A stretch of DNA of 64,000 bases from NCBI RefSeq assembly GCF_029193885.1, contig NZ_JARFVB010000004.1, forward strand, positions 186,001 to 250,000, read 5' to 3'. Source of the stretch: Flagellimonas yonaguniensis (GTDB lineage: Bacteria; Bacteroidota; Bacteroidia; Flavobacteriales; Flavobacteriaceae). This document shows, piece after piece, positions 9,439 through 17,289 of the stretch. Below the pieces are notes generated by a model, which saw only the letters and a program-made list of their open reading frames with translations, made no database searches and was not told where the DNA came from. A program made the position numbers and the translations under genes. How positions within the stretch are numbered: position 1 is the stretch's first letter; each line of letters opens with the position of its first letter.

Positions 9439-9460
9439 ATGGATTTATCTTAAAATCAAA

Positions 9461-9492
9461 AAGCCAGTGGTACATTGCTACTGGCTTTTTTT
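9461..9492 (+). terminator. Terminator after the CocE-like hydrolase gene
   Basis: Arms AAGCCAGT (9461-9468) and ACTGGCTT (9480-9487) are followed by a run of T. It separates the hydrolase gene from the restriction-modification operon. Confidence 0.8.
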
Positions 9493-9544
9493 ATTTATAA
9501 AATCTGTTCACTATTCAAGTCCAACTTTGTTGTTCAAACCCAAC

Positions 9545-9578
9545 TTGATGAAAAATTTGCAAATTAAGTTTACATTTG
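9545..9578 (+). promoter_or_regulatory. Promoter of the restriction-modification operon
   Basis: TTG at 9545-9547, a 23-nt spacer and TACATTTG at 9571-9578 fit TTG/TAnnTTTG. The implied transcript start near 9585 lies upstream of the ATG at 9603 and makes a TTG start at 9576 unlikely. Confidence 0.55.
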
Positions 9579-9602
9579 CTAAAAATAGGTCAAGTCAAGG
9601 AG

Positions 9603-9926
9603 ATGGCAAGTTTCGGAAAATTCATCAAAACAGAAAGAGAAAAGCGGGAGTGGACGCAAACCCAATTCGGTACAAAAATCGGAATCAATACCAGTGCAAT
9701 CAGCCGTATCGAAAACGGCAGTCAAAAATTCAGCAGATCCAAACTCAAAGAGCTCTCCAGTTTGTTTGGGATGGAACTGCAACAAATAACCGACTTGTTT
9801 TTTGCGGACAAATTTGCCAGGGAAGCATTCAAGTACAAGTGTTCGGAATCCGTGTTTGCCGTTGCGGAAGATACCGCCAACTATTATCGCAACACCAAGG
9901 TTAAACAGGGAAAACTGGAACTATGA
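9603..9926 (+). CDS. XRE-type HTH protein, probable R-M controller
   Basis: A 107-residue protein with one XRE/Cro helix-turn-helix in its first 65 residues (KREWTQTQFGTKIG, then INTSAISRIENG). The C-terminal 40 residues have no recognised domain. Its stop overlaps the start of the cytosine methyltransferase gene (ATGA), and the same promoter would serve the whole operon. In restriction-modification loci such small XRE proteins act as controller (C) proteins that time methyltransferase and nuclease expression; that role is inferred from context. I chose ATG 9603 because a TTG at 9576 would lie inside the probable -10 box. Confidence 0.85.
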   Translation: MASFGKFIKTEREKREWTQTQFGTKIGINTSAISRIENGSQKFSRSKLKELSSLFGMELQQITDLFFADKFAREAFKYKCSESVFAVAEDTANYYRNTKVKQGKLEL

Positions 9927-10921
9927 GCAAAACCTTGAACTATATTGATTTATTCTCCGGGGCCGGCGGTTTTTCCCTTGGGTTTGACAACAAAGGGTTC
10001 CAAAACGTATTTTCAGTGGACATTGAACCTAGTTTTTGTGAAACCTACCAGTACAACTTCCCCTCCCATAATTTGATCCAAAAAGACATTTGCAGGGTTT
10101 CGGATTCCGAACTTGAATACCTGAAGGAATATGACGACATCGATGTGGTCATTGGAGGGCCACCTTGTCAAGGTTTCAGTATTGCTGGAAATATCGGGAG
10201 AAAATTCATTGACGACCCCAGAAATAGACTGTTCAAAGAATTCGTGAGGGTTGTAAAAATCGTTCGGCCCAAATTCTTTGTCATGGAAAATGTGGCCCGG
10301 CTGTACAACCACAATAAAGGGAACACCCGCAAAGAAATCATAGACGATTTTGAAGCATTGGGCTATCAGGTGGAATGTAAAATCCTCAATTCCGCAGATT
10401 ACGGCGTGCCCCAAATCAGGAAACGGGTCATTTTTATAGGCTCCAAAAACCGTCAAGAAATCATATTCCCTCAAAAAGAGGTGGAAGCCTATGCCACCGT
10501 CAAAGAAGCCTTATCCTGCTATCCAAAATTGGAATCAGGTCAAGAATCCAGTATTCCAAATCATATCGCCATGTCCCATTCCGAGCAAATGCTGCACAAA
10601 ATGAGCTTTGTCTCCGATGGTGGTGACCGAACTGAGATTCCGGTCCAGATCAGGCCCAAATCGGGCGATGTTCGAAAATATATAAAATACGCTAGCGATA
10701 AACCCTCTGTCACGGTAACGGGGGACATGAGAAAAATATTCCATTACGAACAAAACAGGGCTTTGACCGTTCGGGAACTGGCAAAACTCCAATCCTTCCC
10801 CGATGATTTTGTTTTTAAAGGACCTAAAATATCACAACAACAACAGGTTGGGAATTCAGTCCCGCCAAAAATGGCCGAAGCCATTGCAAGCACAATTATT
10901 AAAATGAGTGAGAATGTTTAA
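9923..10921 (+). CDS. DNA (cytosine-5-)-methyltransferase of the R-M operon
   Basis: A 332-residue m5C methyltransferase. Motif I is DLFSGAGGFSLGF (9-21), motif IV is GPPCQGFS with catalytic Cys82, motif VI is the ENV in VMENVARL near residue 116, motif VIII is QIRKRVIFIGS, and motifs IX-X are at the C terminus (LTVRELAKLQSFPDDF, QVGNSVPPKMAEAIA). The target-recognition region between VIII and IX is short, so it probably recognises a short site. It overlaps its neighbours on both sides (4 nt upstream, 8 nt downstream), showing tight translational coupling. Confidence 0.95.
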   Translation: MSKTLNYIDLFSGAGGFSLGFDNKGFQNVFSVDIEPSFCETYQYNFPSHNLIQKDICRVSDSELEYLKEYDDIDVVIGGPPCQGFSIAGNIGRKFIDDPRNRLFKEFVRVVKIVRPKFFVMENVARLYNHNKGNTRKEIIDDFEALGYQVECKILNSADYGVPQIRKRVIFIGSKNRQEIIFPQKEVEAYATVKEALSCYPKLESGQESSIPNHIAMSHSEQMLHKMSFVSDGGDRTEIPVQIRPKSGDVRKYIKYASDKPSVTVTGDMRKIFHYEQNRALTVRELAKLQSFPDDFVFKGPKISQQQQVGNSVPPKMAEAIASTIIKMSENV

Positions 10922-11975
10922 ATATCCAAAGGTCAATTACATCGGCAACAAAGAAAAAATTGCAAAGTGGATATGCGACCAATTTCCAAATGATGCCCAT
11001 ACACTATTTGATGCTTTTTCGGGCGGTTGTTCATTGAGTTACGAAGCAAAATGTAGAGGTCTGGAAGTCTACACCAACGACATTCTGAAAATCAATTACC
11101 ACATTGCCAATGCACTGATCACGAACAATGATGTATTGCTCGATGAGCCTGACATTGAAACCATCTTCAGCGGAGAACCCATGGAAGGGTTTATGTATGA
11201 AAACTATGCAGAAGTCTATTTTTTCCCTCAGGAATGCAAAGAACTCGATCGCTACAGGCAAAACATCGAACTATTGGAATCCGAAGAGAAAAAATCATTG
11301 GCATTCGCCTTGATGCGAAGAGCCATGATCCGCAAAATGCCGTATTCCCGCTTTACCCTGAATTGGGACAAAATCGTTCAACTACGTGATGAGGAATACA
11401 GCTATAAAAAGTACAAAAGAAGAAGGGCGTACCACAACCAATCGTTCAAACACCACTTTCTTCAAAACCTGGATGAATACAACCAGGCCATTTTTTCCAA
11501 CAACAAGAAAAATGTTGCGTACAACGATGATATTTTCAACCTCTTGGACACGGTCAAGGCCGATATCATCTATTTGGACCCGCCTTACACGGGAACAATG
11601 AACAATTATTTTGGGTTCTACGGTCTGGTGGATGATTTTATAACTTCGGAAGTGACCCAACCTTTTGAAAACAATTTTGTCAATAAAAATTCCGCAATCG
11701 AACTGTTTGACCAATTGTTTTCCAAACTCGGTAATTTCAAATATTGGTATTTGAGTTATAACAATGCTTCGTACCCCAGTAAAGAGGAACTCCTTGATTT
11801 ACTACGTAAATATTCGGATGATGTAGAAGTAATGGAGCGTAAACATAACTATCAGATCACAGGGAAGCACAAAAAAGAAAAAAACACGGAGTTTTTGTTC
11901 ATTGTCAAAAATGAAAGTTATGACTACACTAACCGTCACAGCAGAAAACATACAGTTTGCGAAGCAACAAATTGA
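10914..11975 (+). CDS. DNA adenine-N6 methyltransferase, D12/Dam class
   Basis: A 353-residue alpha-class (D12) adenine methyltransferase. It starts with YPKVNYIGNKEKIAKWI, carries the SAM-binding motif FDAFSGGCSLSYEAK at 32-46, and has the catalytic motif DPPYTG near residue 222. The middle region (about 60-200) is the variable target-recognition part. ATG 10914 is preferred over GTG 10908; it overlaps the upstream stop by 8 nt. Its own 3' end overlaps the nuclease gene by about 60 nt in another frame. Together with the m5C enzyme it would give one adenine and one cytosine modification activity for the same nuclease. Confidence 0.93.
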   Translation: MFKYPKVNYIGNKEKIAKWICDQFPNDAHTLFDAFSGGCSLSYEAKCRGLEVYTNDILKINYHIANALITNNDVLLDEPDIETIFSGEPMEGFMYENYAEVYFFPQECKELDRYRQNIELLESEEKKSLAFALMRRAMIRKMPYSRFTLNWDKIVQLRDEEYSYKKYKRRRAYHNQSFKHHFLQNLDEYNQAIFSNNKKNVAYNDDIFNLLDTVKADIIYLDPPYTGTMNNYFGFYGLVDDFITSEVTQPFENNFVNKNSAIELFDQLFSKLGNFKYWYLSYNNASYPSKEELLDLLRKYSDDVEVMERKHNYQITGKHKKEKNTEFLFIVKNESYDYTNRHSRKHTVCEATN

Positions 11976-12414
11976 AGCTTTTGAAAAAATAGAAGCGGGC
12001 AGTTGGCGCTACACCAATGTGGAAGCTTGGAGAGGGATTGTTTGTGAACTATTGGCAAGCAAATGGCTAAAGGGCAACTTCAAGGTAGAACAATCGGCCA
12101 AAGGACTTGATGATTCCGGTATTGTGGATGATTGTGATATGATCATCAATGCCAAGAAAGTTGAGATCAAATCCGCGACCAAGAACCATTTTCGCTATCT
12201 AATACCCAAAATCCACGATGTCAGGGACAAACCAAAGGACATTTACATCGGTGTTAAATACAACGAAACCGTTCAACCCAACCAAGTGCACATTCTGGGG
12301 TATATCCAACGTTCCGAAATTTTAAAATTCCCCGTCAAGCAAAACAAGGGAGCTCCCTATTATGAAGTTCCACTTTCCCAATTAACTCCCATTACCCCAA
12401 AAACTTTTGATTAA
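11911..12414 (+). CDS. Probable PD-(D/E)XK restriction endonuclease
   Basis: About 167 residues, the last gene of the R-M operon. I do not recognise a named family, but the region VDDCDMIINAKKVEIKSAT has the PD-(D/E)XK layout: Asp76, then Glu85-Ile-Lys87 at the end of the next strand. A preceding helix has conserved-looking acids (NVEAWRGIVCELLASKWL, Glu39 and Glu46). A single-domain nuclease this short would act as a dimer. The function rests mainly on context (two methyltransferases plus a controller). The start is uncertain: ATG 11911 or 11920. The final 440 nt are not shared with the methyltransferase gene. Confidence 0.7.
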   Translation: MKVMTTLTVTAENIQFAKQQIEAFEKIEAGSWRYTNVEAWRGIVCELLASKWLKGNFKVEQSAKGLDDSGIVDDCDMIINAKKVEIKSATKNHFRYLIPKIHDVRDKPKDIYIGVKYNETVQPNQVHILGYIQRSEILKFPVKQNKGAPYYEVPLSQLTPITPKTFD

Positions 12415-12515
12415 TGGCTACACAGAACTACGAGGAATATTTCGGATAAAACCTTCTAAACACTCCATTAATGTACCAATAAATACAGTACAGGGTTTTC
12501 AGTTAAAACATACTT

Positions 12516-12533
12516 CTGTAACTTTAGTTACAG
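12516..12533. promoter_or_regulatory. 18-bp palindrome before the small cysteine protein gene
   Basis: Perfect 8-bp arms CTGTAACT and AGTTACAG around TT. It lies 5 nt before ATG 12539 or 32 nt before the internal ATG 12566, so it could be an operator for a MerR- or ArsR-like regulator encoded elsewhere. The regulator class is inference. Confidence 0.5.
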
Positions 12534-12538
12534 CATTT

Positions 12539-12943
12539 ATGCAGAATTGGTTTTTTCTTTGGAATATGACGGACATCCGTACATCCACATTCGACCTCCG
12601 CATCCTGTTCATCGCTTTGTTAGCAGGAATGCTGTTGGTGGCGCCCTGCAAAGTCCGTAATTCCTTGGAGCATTCCCTTGGGCTGGAAAAATCGGAGGTC
12701 TCCAACAAACTCAAAACCACAGTTTCGACCAAATCCTGTGTTTCGTACGGGATTGCACAGCAAACGGAGGGAACTTTCACAAACGTTTTGGGAATGGTAA
12801 CTCCTGTATTGCCTGTTGTCCCAACACCTAACTTTCACTCTTTACCAAACAGTGAAGACACCGTTTACGTTACTGCAAAGCAAAGCTTGGTTTCGAATGT
12901 TCCTTTTTATATTCTCTATAGGCAATTCAAGGTCTACTCATAA
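12539..12943 (+). CDS. Small membrane-anchored cysteine protein, unknown function
   Basis: About 134 residues from ATG 12539 (or 125 from ATG 12566; the palindrome upstream does not decide). One hydrophobic segment (ILFIALLAGMLLVAP, about residues 22-36) is followed by CKVRNSLEHSLGLEKSE and a second cysteine in TKSCVSYG. I recall similar CKVRN...SLGL proteins in flavobacteria near metal-handling genes, but I cannot name a family. The hydrophobic stretch could be a signal anchor or an uncleaved signal peptide that leaves the two cysteines outside the cytoplasm. It is followed by a structured leader and the SoxB-like operon. Confidence 0.6.
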   Translation: MQNWFFLWNMTDIRTSTFDLRILFIALLAGMLLVAPCKVRNSLEHSLGLEKSEVSNKLKTTVSTKSCVSYGIAQQTEGTFTNVLGMVTPVLPVVPTPNFHSLPNSEDTVYVTAKQSLVSNVPFYILYRQFKVYS

Positions 12944-12996
12944 TTAGTCTTCCTCATTAAGAGGCACGGCACGCAACCCCTATCTAAGACTAATTA
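12941..12996 (+). promoter_or_regulatory. Candidate structured leader RNA of the SoxB-like operon
   Basis: Perfect 11-bp arms TAATTAGTCTT (12941-12951) and AAGACTAATTA (12986-12996) enclose 34 nt that contain a small hairpin (CCTC-ATTAA-GAGG) and a direct repeat GGCAC-GGCAC followed by GCAACCCC. The element ends 12 nt before the ATG of the SoxB-like gene. It has no T run, so it is not a standard terminator. I cannot match it to a known riboswitch. Confidence 0.45.
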
Positions 12997-13008
12997 TAAA
13001 ATTAAAAC

Positions 13009-14637
13009 ATGCAATCCATTAAATATTTGGGCCTAATCGCCCTACTCATCGGAACCCTGTCCGCTTGCAAAGAGGGCAAAAAACCCACGCAAGACACCGA
13101 ACAGACCATTACCATATTACAAACGGCCGATATTCACGGTCAGCTGTTCCCCCACGACGAACTGTTTTGGGAAAACGAACAAATTACCTTTAGAAAATTG
13201 GGCGGATTGGCCCATGTAAAAACCCTTTTTGAGGACGAACGCAGCCAAAACCCCGAAGGCACCCTTATTTTGGATGGCGGCGACCTCATTCAAGGAAGTG
13301 CTTATGCCGCTTTGTCTGAAGGCAAGGCCTTCGCCCCCATTATCCAAGAAATGGGTTATGACTTTCTTATTCCCGGGAACTGGGAGGTGGTGTACGGCAA
13401 ACAGACCATGATGGATGTACTTACCCAGTACGATACCCCGGTAATCTCGGCCAATATGTACCACGAGCCCACAGGGGAATCCTTGTTTCCACAATATTTT
13501 GTAAAAGAGCTCAAAGGTGTAAAACTAGGGTTCATCTCCTATAACGACTCTGAAATTCCAGTGCGTCAAAACCCATCGTTCAGCGAAGGCATTCGCTTTG
13601 ACCCCATCGATGCCAATTTGGGAGCCTTGATCAGCGAGCTCAAGGATAAGCAAGGAGTGGATGTGCTATTTTTGGTGACCCATATCGGCATCAGCAAACA
13701 ATACGACCTGGCCAACAACCCTGCCTTAGAGCGTGTGGATTACGTACTGGGCAACGACACCCACGAACGTATTCGCAAACCTTTGCAGGCCAAATACACC
13801 AAGGTTACCGAGCCAGGGGCATTTGCCTCTTTCGTGGGCAAATTGACCTTGACCATTAAGAATGGGAAAATCGTAAACGAGGCCTACGACCTGATGGAAG
13901 TTGACCCCGAAAAGTATGTAGCCGACTCAAAGGTCGCTTCGATCATCGATGAAGCCACCGCTCCCTATCAAAAAGAGGCCCAACAGGTTTTGGGATATAC
14001 CAGTGTTCCGCTCTACCGCTATTTTGTAGTGGAAAACCCCATGGACAACTTTATTACCGATGCCGCCCGATGGAAAACGGGTGTGGATGTGTCCATTTCC
14101 AACGGATTCCGGTTCAGTACGCCCATTTCTGTTGAAGAAGGTGGCAAATCCCCCATTACGAAAGCTGACCTTTGGAGTATGCTCCCCGTAAACGAAAAAG
14201 TAAAAATTGGAAAGGCCAGCGGCAAACAGATAAAGAATTGGCTTGAAAAAGAGTTGCACAATGTGTTCGCCCAAAACCCCACCGAACGTTTTGGTGGATG
14301 GTTGGTCCGCTTTTCGGGCATGGAACTTACCTTTTATGCCAACAAGCCCAAGGGCGAGCGAGTAGCATCCATAAAAATTGGAGGGGAGCCAATCAAGGAA
14401 GACAAACTGTACACCATGTCCGCCTGCCGTAGAGAGGGTGAACCGTTGCCTACATTGTGTCGTATGCCCAACACCGTGGAAACCGAGGTAATGGACTATA
14501 CCATCCATGATGTTATCGAGGAGTATTTGAAAGAAAAAGGTACCATTGCCCCTACTTTGGATGGCCGGGCACAGGCATTGGATCTAGGCAAAAACGTATT
14601 GTCACAATTACCGGGGACCGATTATCAATTTCATTAA
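13009..14637 (+). CDS. SoxB-like lipoprotein, 5'-nucleotidase/metallophosphatase superfamily
   Basis: A 542-residue lipoprotein (lipobox LSAC, Cys20). The calcineurin-like metallophosphoesterase domain shows DIHGQ (Asp41, His43), LDGGD (Asp92), GNWE at 123-126, VTH225 and GNDTH252, and the 5'-nucleotidase C-terminal domain follows from about residue 330. In true 5'-nucleotidases the fourth motif is GNHE with a catalytic His; here it is GNWEVVYG, close to the GHWEFTYG I recall from thiosulfohydrolase SoxB. VSISNGFRFSTPI also resembles the SoxB region SPGFRWGT. With DoxX and DsrE genes directly downstream, a role in sulfane or thiosulfate chemistry is more likely than nucleotide hydrolysis. The exact reaction is inferred. 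Confidence 0.8.
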   Translation: MQSIKYLGLIALLIGTLSACKEGKKPTQDTEQTITILQTADIHGQLFPHDELFWENEQITFRKLGGLAHVKTLFEDERSQNPEGTLILDGGDLIQGSAYAALSEGKAFAPIIQEMGYDFLIPGNWEVVYGKQTMMDVLTQYDTPVISANMYHEPTGESLFPQYFVKELKGVKLGFISYNDSEIPVRQNPSFSEGIRFDPIDANLGALISELKDKQGVDVLFLVTHIGISKQYDLANNPALERVDYVLGNDTHERIRKPLQAKYTKVTEPGAFASFVGKLTLTIKNGKIVNEAYDLMEVDPEKYVADSKVASIIDEATAPYQKEAQQVLGYTSVPLYRYFVVENPMDNFITDAARWKTGVDVSISNGFRFSTPISVEEGGKSPITKADLWSMLPVNEKVKIGKASGKQIKNWLEKELHNVFAQNPTERFGGWLVRFSGMELTFYANKPKGERVASIKIGGEPIKEDKLYTMSACRREGEPLPTLCRMPNTVETEVMDYTIHDVIEEYLKEKGTIAPTLDGRAQALDLGKNVLSQLPGTDYQFH

Positions 14638-14646
14638 GACAAAATC

Positions 14647-15051
14647 ATGCAAAACAACAAAATAGAAGTCAACCGTAATTCTCTTACAGTGCTACGGATC
14701 ATGTTGAGTTTGATATTCATCGTGGCCAGTTTAAACCATTTGATCAACACCGATAAGGCCGTTGCACGCATCGAAAATGCCAAATTTGGTGTGCTGGGCC
14801 ATGTTTTGGGACCTCCAAGCATAGTCGTTTTGGTCTCTGGAATAATAATGCTAATTGCCGGCATCTCGTTTTTGGTCGGGATAAAGACCCGTATGGCCGC
14901 CATTGTACTTATTTGTGTCCTTGTTCCCATCACTTTGACCATCCAAGTGGGGCAAATAACCACGGTGGGCCCTCTGTTCAAAAATATCGCCATTTTGGGT
15001 GGACTCTTATTTTTTGTATTGAATTCTAATCTTAAAAAACAAAAATCATGA
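14647..15051 (+). CDS. DoxX family membrane protein
   Basis: A 134-residue protein with four predicted membrane helices (about residues 14-32, 54-76, 80-98 and 103-125), matching the DoxX/DoxD-like family. Members include the thiosulfate:quinone oxidoreductase subunit DoxD of archaea, but many bacterial ones have unknown roles. It starts 9 nt after the SoxB-like gene, and its stop overlaps the DsrE-like start (ATGA), so the three are one transcription unit. An electron-transfer or sulfur-oxidation role is suggested by the neighbours. Confidence 0.85.
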   Translation: MQNNKIEVNRNSLTVLRIMLSLIFIVASLNHLINTDKAVARIENAKFGVLGHVLGPPSIVVLVSGIIMLIAGISFLVGIKTRMAAIVLICVLVPITLTIQVGQITTVGPLFKNIAILGGLLFFVLNSNLKKQKS

Positions 15052-15473
15052 AAAACATTATCACCTTGGCCATCATGGCCATAACACTATTTGGTGGGAT
15101 AACCGAAGTAAGCGCACAGAGCACTTATCTAAAGGACAAAAACAATTATTTTGTACTTACCCGTAAAATACCGCAATTGAAGGCCATCTTGTTGGCTGCC
15201 GATGAACTCGGCACCAAAGATGGTAGCAAATTTGGGGAGTTTCACGTGGTCATCTGCGGAGAGACCGTGAAAGAGTTGACCAATTTGGAAACCATGCAGC
15301 CATTTTTGGACTTGGCCCAAAGTGAAAAAATAAAGCTACTGGCGTGCGGTTTTTCCCTGAAAAAATTTGGCGTTGATGCCAACCAACTGCCCAAGCAAAT
15401 GGATGTGGTGGCCAATGGTATTCTGTACGGGTTCAATCTGCAAAAGGATGGGTTTTTAAGCATTACCTTATAG
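15048..15473 (+). CDS. Exported DsrE/DsrF-like sulfur-relay protein
   Basis: A 141-residue protein with a signal peptide (cleavage near VSAQ-ST, residue 24), so the DsrE fold lies outside the cytoplasm. The family pattern is visible in FHVVICGETVKEL (Cys70) and IKLLACGFSLKKFGV (Cys100); Cys100 matches the position of the active cysteine in DsrE-type proteins. Cytoplasmic DsrE proteins carry sulfur as a persulfide; the exported location agrees with the lipoprotein SoxB-like partner. It is followed by a GC-rich terminator. Confidence 0.85.
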   Translation: MKNIITLAIMAITLFGGITEVSAQSTYLKDKNNYFVLTRKIPQLKAILLAADELGTKDGSKFGEFHVVICGETVKELTNLETMQPFLDLAQSEKIKLLACGFSLKKFGVDANQLPKQMDVVANGILYGFNLQKDGFLSITL

Positions 15474-15496
15474 ATACACCTCGATTTATATCAATA

Positions 15497-15522
15497 AAAA
15501 GGGGGGGCAAACACCCCCTTTT
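15497..15522. terminator. Bidirectional terminator between DsrE-like and lipocalin-like genes
   Basis: A run of A and G (AAAAGGGGG) and its complement CCCCCTTTT flank a short loop. It can terminate both converging transcripts. Confidence 0.7.
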
Positions 15523-15581
15523 CATTTTATCGCTATAAAACCCCCTTGGATGTTCCAAAGGCCGTGAAATGAAAATCATCC

Positions 15582-16085
15582 TTATTTCTTCTTCCAAACA
15601 ACTTTGGCCGTAATGGCTCCACCATTAGTGGTATTGGTTACAATATAGGACAGCAGACCATTCTTGAGTGTATAGGAACGGATCTGTTCCACACCCTCCC
15701 AATTGGGATAAAAAGCATGTTCCACATTGAATTTAATGGTATGGTTCGTCGCATCCACCGAGTATGTCCCAAAATGTGAATTACCGCCCTTGACCAATGC
15801 CACGTTTTCTTCTGGTGTTGCCCTGCTCTTATCATTGGCTTTCACTTTGGGACGTTCCGCTTTCAAGATTTGAATGGCATACTCTCCATTTTCAGTAAAA
15901 AAGAGCAACCCTTCAGGCTTTTCTCCATACGGAAATGTCTTGCTACCATCTGCATTGGTATTTTCTATGGCAACCAAAGACCAAGTGCCCACAAATTGGG
16001 TTTTCATTTTTTTTGGCAATGCGTTCTGTGCCATTGTAAACTGAAATGCGAACAAAAAGATAAAAAGGAATTTAAATGATTTCAT
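15582..16085 (-). CDS. Secreted lipocalin-like domain protein
   Basis: A 167-residue protein from ATG 16085 with a signal peptide ending at about residue 20 (FTMAQ). The mature part, QFVGTWSLVAIENTNADGSK and FPYGEKPEGLLFFTENGEYAIQI in separate strands, fits the lipocalin-like domain family (Lipocalin_4/5 type), which starts with a GTW motif. The ligand is unknown. It lies divergent from an AraC regulator gene, which is a likely regulator. An upstream in-frame ATG at 16148 would place a basic stretch before the signal peptide and is less likely. Confidence 0.8.
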   Translation of the reverse strand: MKSFKFLFIFLFAFQFTMAQNALPKKMKTQFVGTWSLVAIENTNADGSKTFPYGEKPEGLLFFTENGEYAIQILKAERPKVKANDKSRATPEENVALVKGGNSHFGTYSVDATNHTIKFNVEHAFYPNWEGVEQIRSYTLKNGLLSYIVTNTTNGGAITAKVVWKKK

Positions 16086-16170
16086 TTTTGATTTTAATTG
16101 ATTAATTGTGAATAAGTTTCGGATAGTGCAACCAATACCGGAAAACACCTCTCCTCTATTTGATTTAAAG

Positions 16171-16178
16171 CAAAATTA
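16171..16178 (-). promoter_or_regulatory. Possible -10 box of the lipocalin-like gene
   Basis: TAATTTTG on the minus strand matches TAnnTTTG, 86 nt before the start codon. No -33 TTG was found at a good distance. Confidence 0.35.
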
Positions 16179-16237
16179 TACAATCACACATCATATATAC
16201 TTGTACATTTTTACACATAATTTGTATTTTCACACCC

Positions 16238-17083
16238 ATGAGGGGAACAGTTTTGCACAGACAATATGAAATAGAATTGAAAGAATTACAGCGATTCAGC
16301 AAAACTGCCAAGCGCAACAACTTCTTTGAGTTGATACATATAGTTGAAGGAACAGGTATACAGACCGTGAACAAAAATCACTTTAATTACCGTAAGGGCA
16401 ATTTGTTTTTGTTGACACCTCAGGATATCTATACATTCAATATAGAAACCCCTACCACATTTTTCTTTATCCGTTTTAATGAATTGTACATCAAAGACAG
16501 GGTCGATAAGGATAATGATGCAATAAAGCAGCTTGAGTACATTTTACAAAATGCAAGTCACAAACCGGGGTGTATCCTAAAAAACAAAAACGACAAACCC
16601 CTAATTGCCTCGCTCGTCAACTCAATTCTCAATGAACAAGCCAACCAACAATTATATTACACACGAATTTCAGAGCAGATCATTAACACCATCATTACTG
16701 TAGTAGCAAGAAACATAGCCTTGAAATTACCCAAGAACATCAAGGAGACCACAGGCGAACCTGTATTGGAAATGTTGAATTATATTCAAGAAAACATCTT
16801 TGAGCCCAAGAACCTGACTGCTGAAAAATTAAGTCAACATTTCAACATTTCGCCTAATTATCTGGGAAGATATTTTAAGAAACAAACAGGGGAAACACTT
16901 CAAAACTACATTATAAACTATAAAATACGTTTGGTAGAAACAAGATTACTGCACAGCGATATGCGAATCAACGAAATTGCCTATGAGCTCAATTTTACCG
17001 ATGAAAGCCACCTCAACCGTATTTTCAACAAATACAAAGGAATGAACCCCAGCGAATTCAGAAAACTAAAAAGCATCAATTGA
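16238..17083 (+). CDS. AraC-family transcriptional regulator
   Basis: A 281-residue protein. The N-terminal half is cupin-like (FFELIHIVEGTGIQTV near residue 29 and a beta-rich stretch to about 85). The C-terminal AraC HTH spans about residues 180-278, with first helix region LTAEKLSQHFNISPNYLGRYFKKQTG and second INEIAYELNFTDESHLNRIFNKYKG, ending in the typical NPSEFRK. It is divergent from the lipocalin-like gene with an AT-rich 150-bp gap. The effector is unknown. The 206 nt downstream (17084-17289) show only T-rich sequence. Confidence 0.9.
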   Translation: MRGTVLHRQYEIELKELQRFSKTAKRNNFFELIHIVEGTGIQTVNKNHFNYRKGNLFLLTPQDIYTFNIETPTTFFFIRFNELYIKDRVDKDNDAIKQLEYILQNASHKPGCILKNKNDKPLIASLVNSILNEQANQQLYYTRISEQIINTIITVVARNIALKLPKNIKETTGEPVLEMLNYIQENIFEPKNLTAEKLSQHFNISPNYLGRYFKKQTGETLQNYIINYKIRLVETRLLHSDMRINEIAYELNFTDESHLNRIFNKYKGMNPSEFRKLKSIN

Positions 17084-17289
17084 TCGATAATTTCAGACCT
17101 TATCCCATCATCCTTATGTTCCGTCCATGGTTCCAAAACAAAATGCTTTTAATTGGCAAGTACACTAACCTAAGAACAGGGATACAATCGAATGATATGG
17201 CAGAAGTTGTTTTTTTTTCTTGCTTGATGATAGGGTTTCCTTTTCATTCCGACAGATAGGTTGTTATTCATCAACAAAAAAACAAACAG

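Noticed and set aside
9603..12414. BREX, CBASS or other defence island
   Set aside because: Only restriction-modification genes are present; I found no cyclase, effector or other defence signature beside them.
12407..12538. Longer N terminus for the small cysteine protein, starting upstream of the palindrome
   Set aside because: The extra 44 residues cover the palindrome and read as non-protein-like; an ATG follows the palindrome directly.
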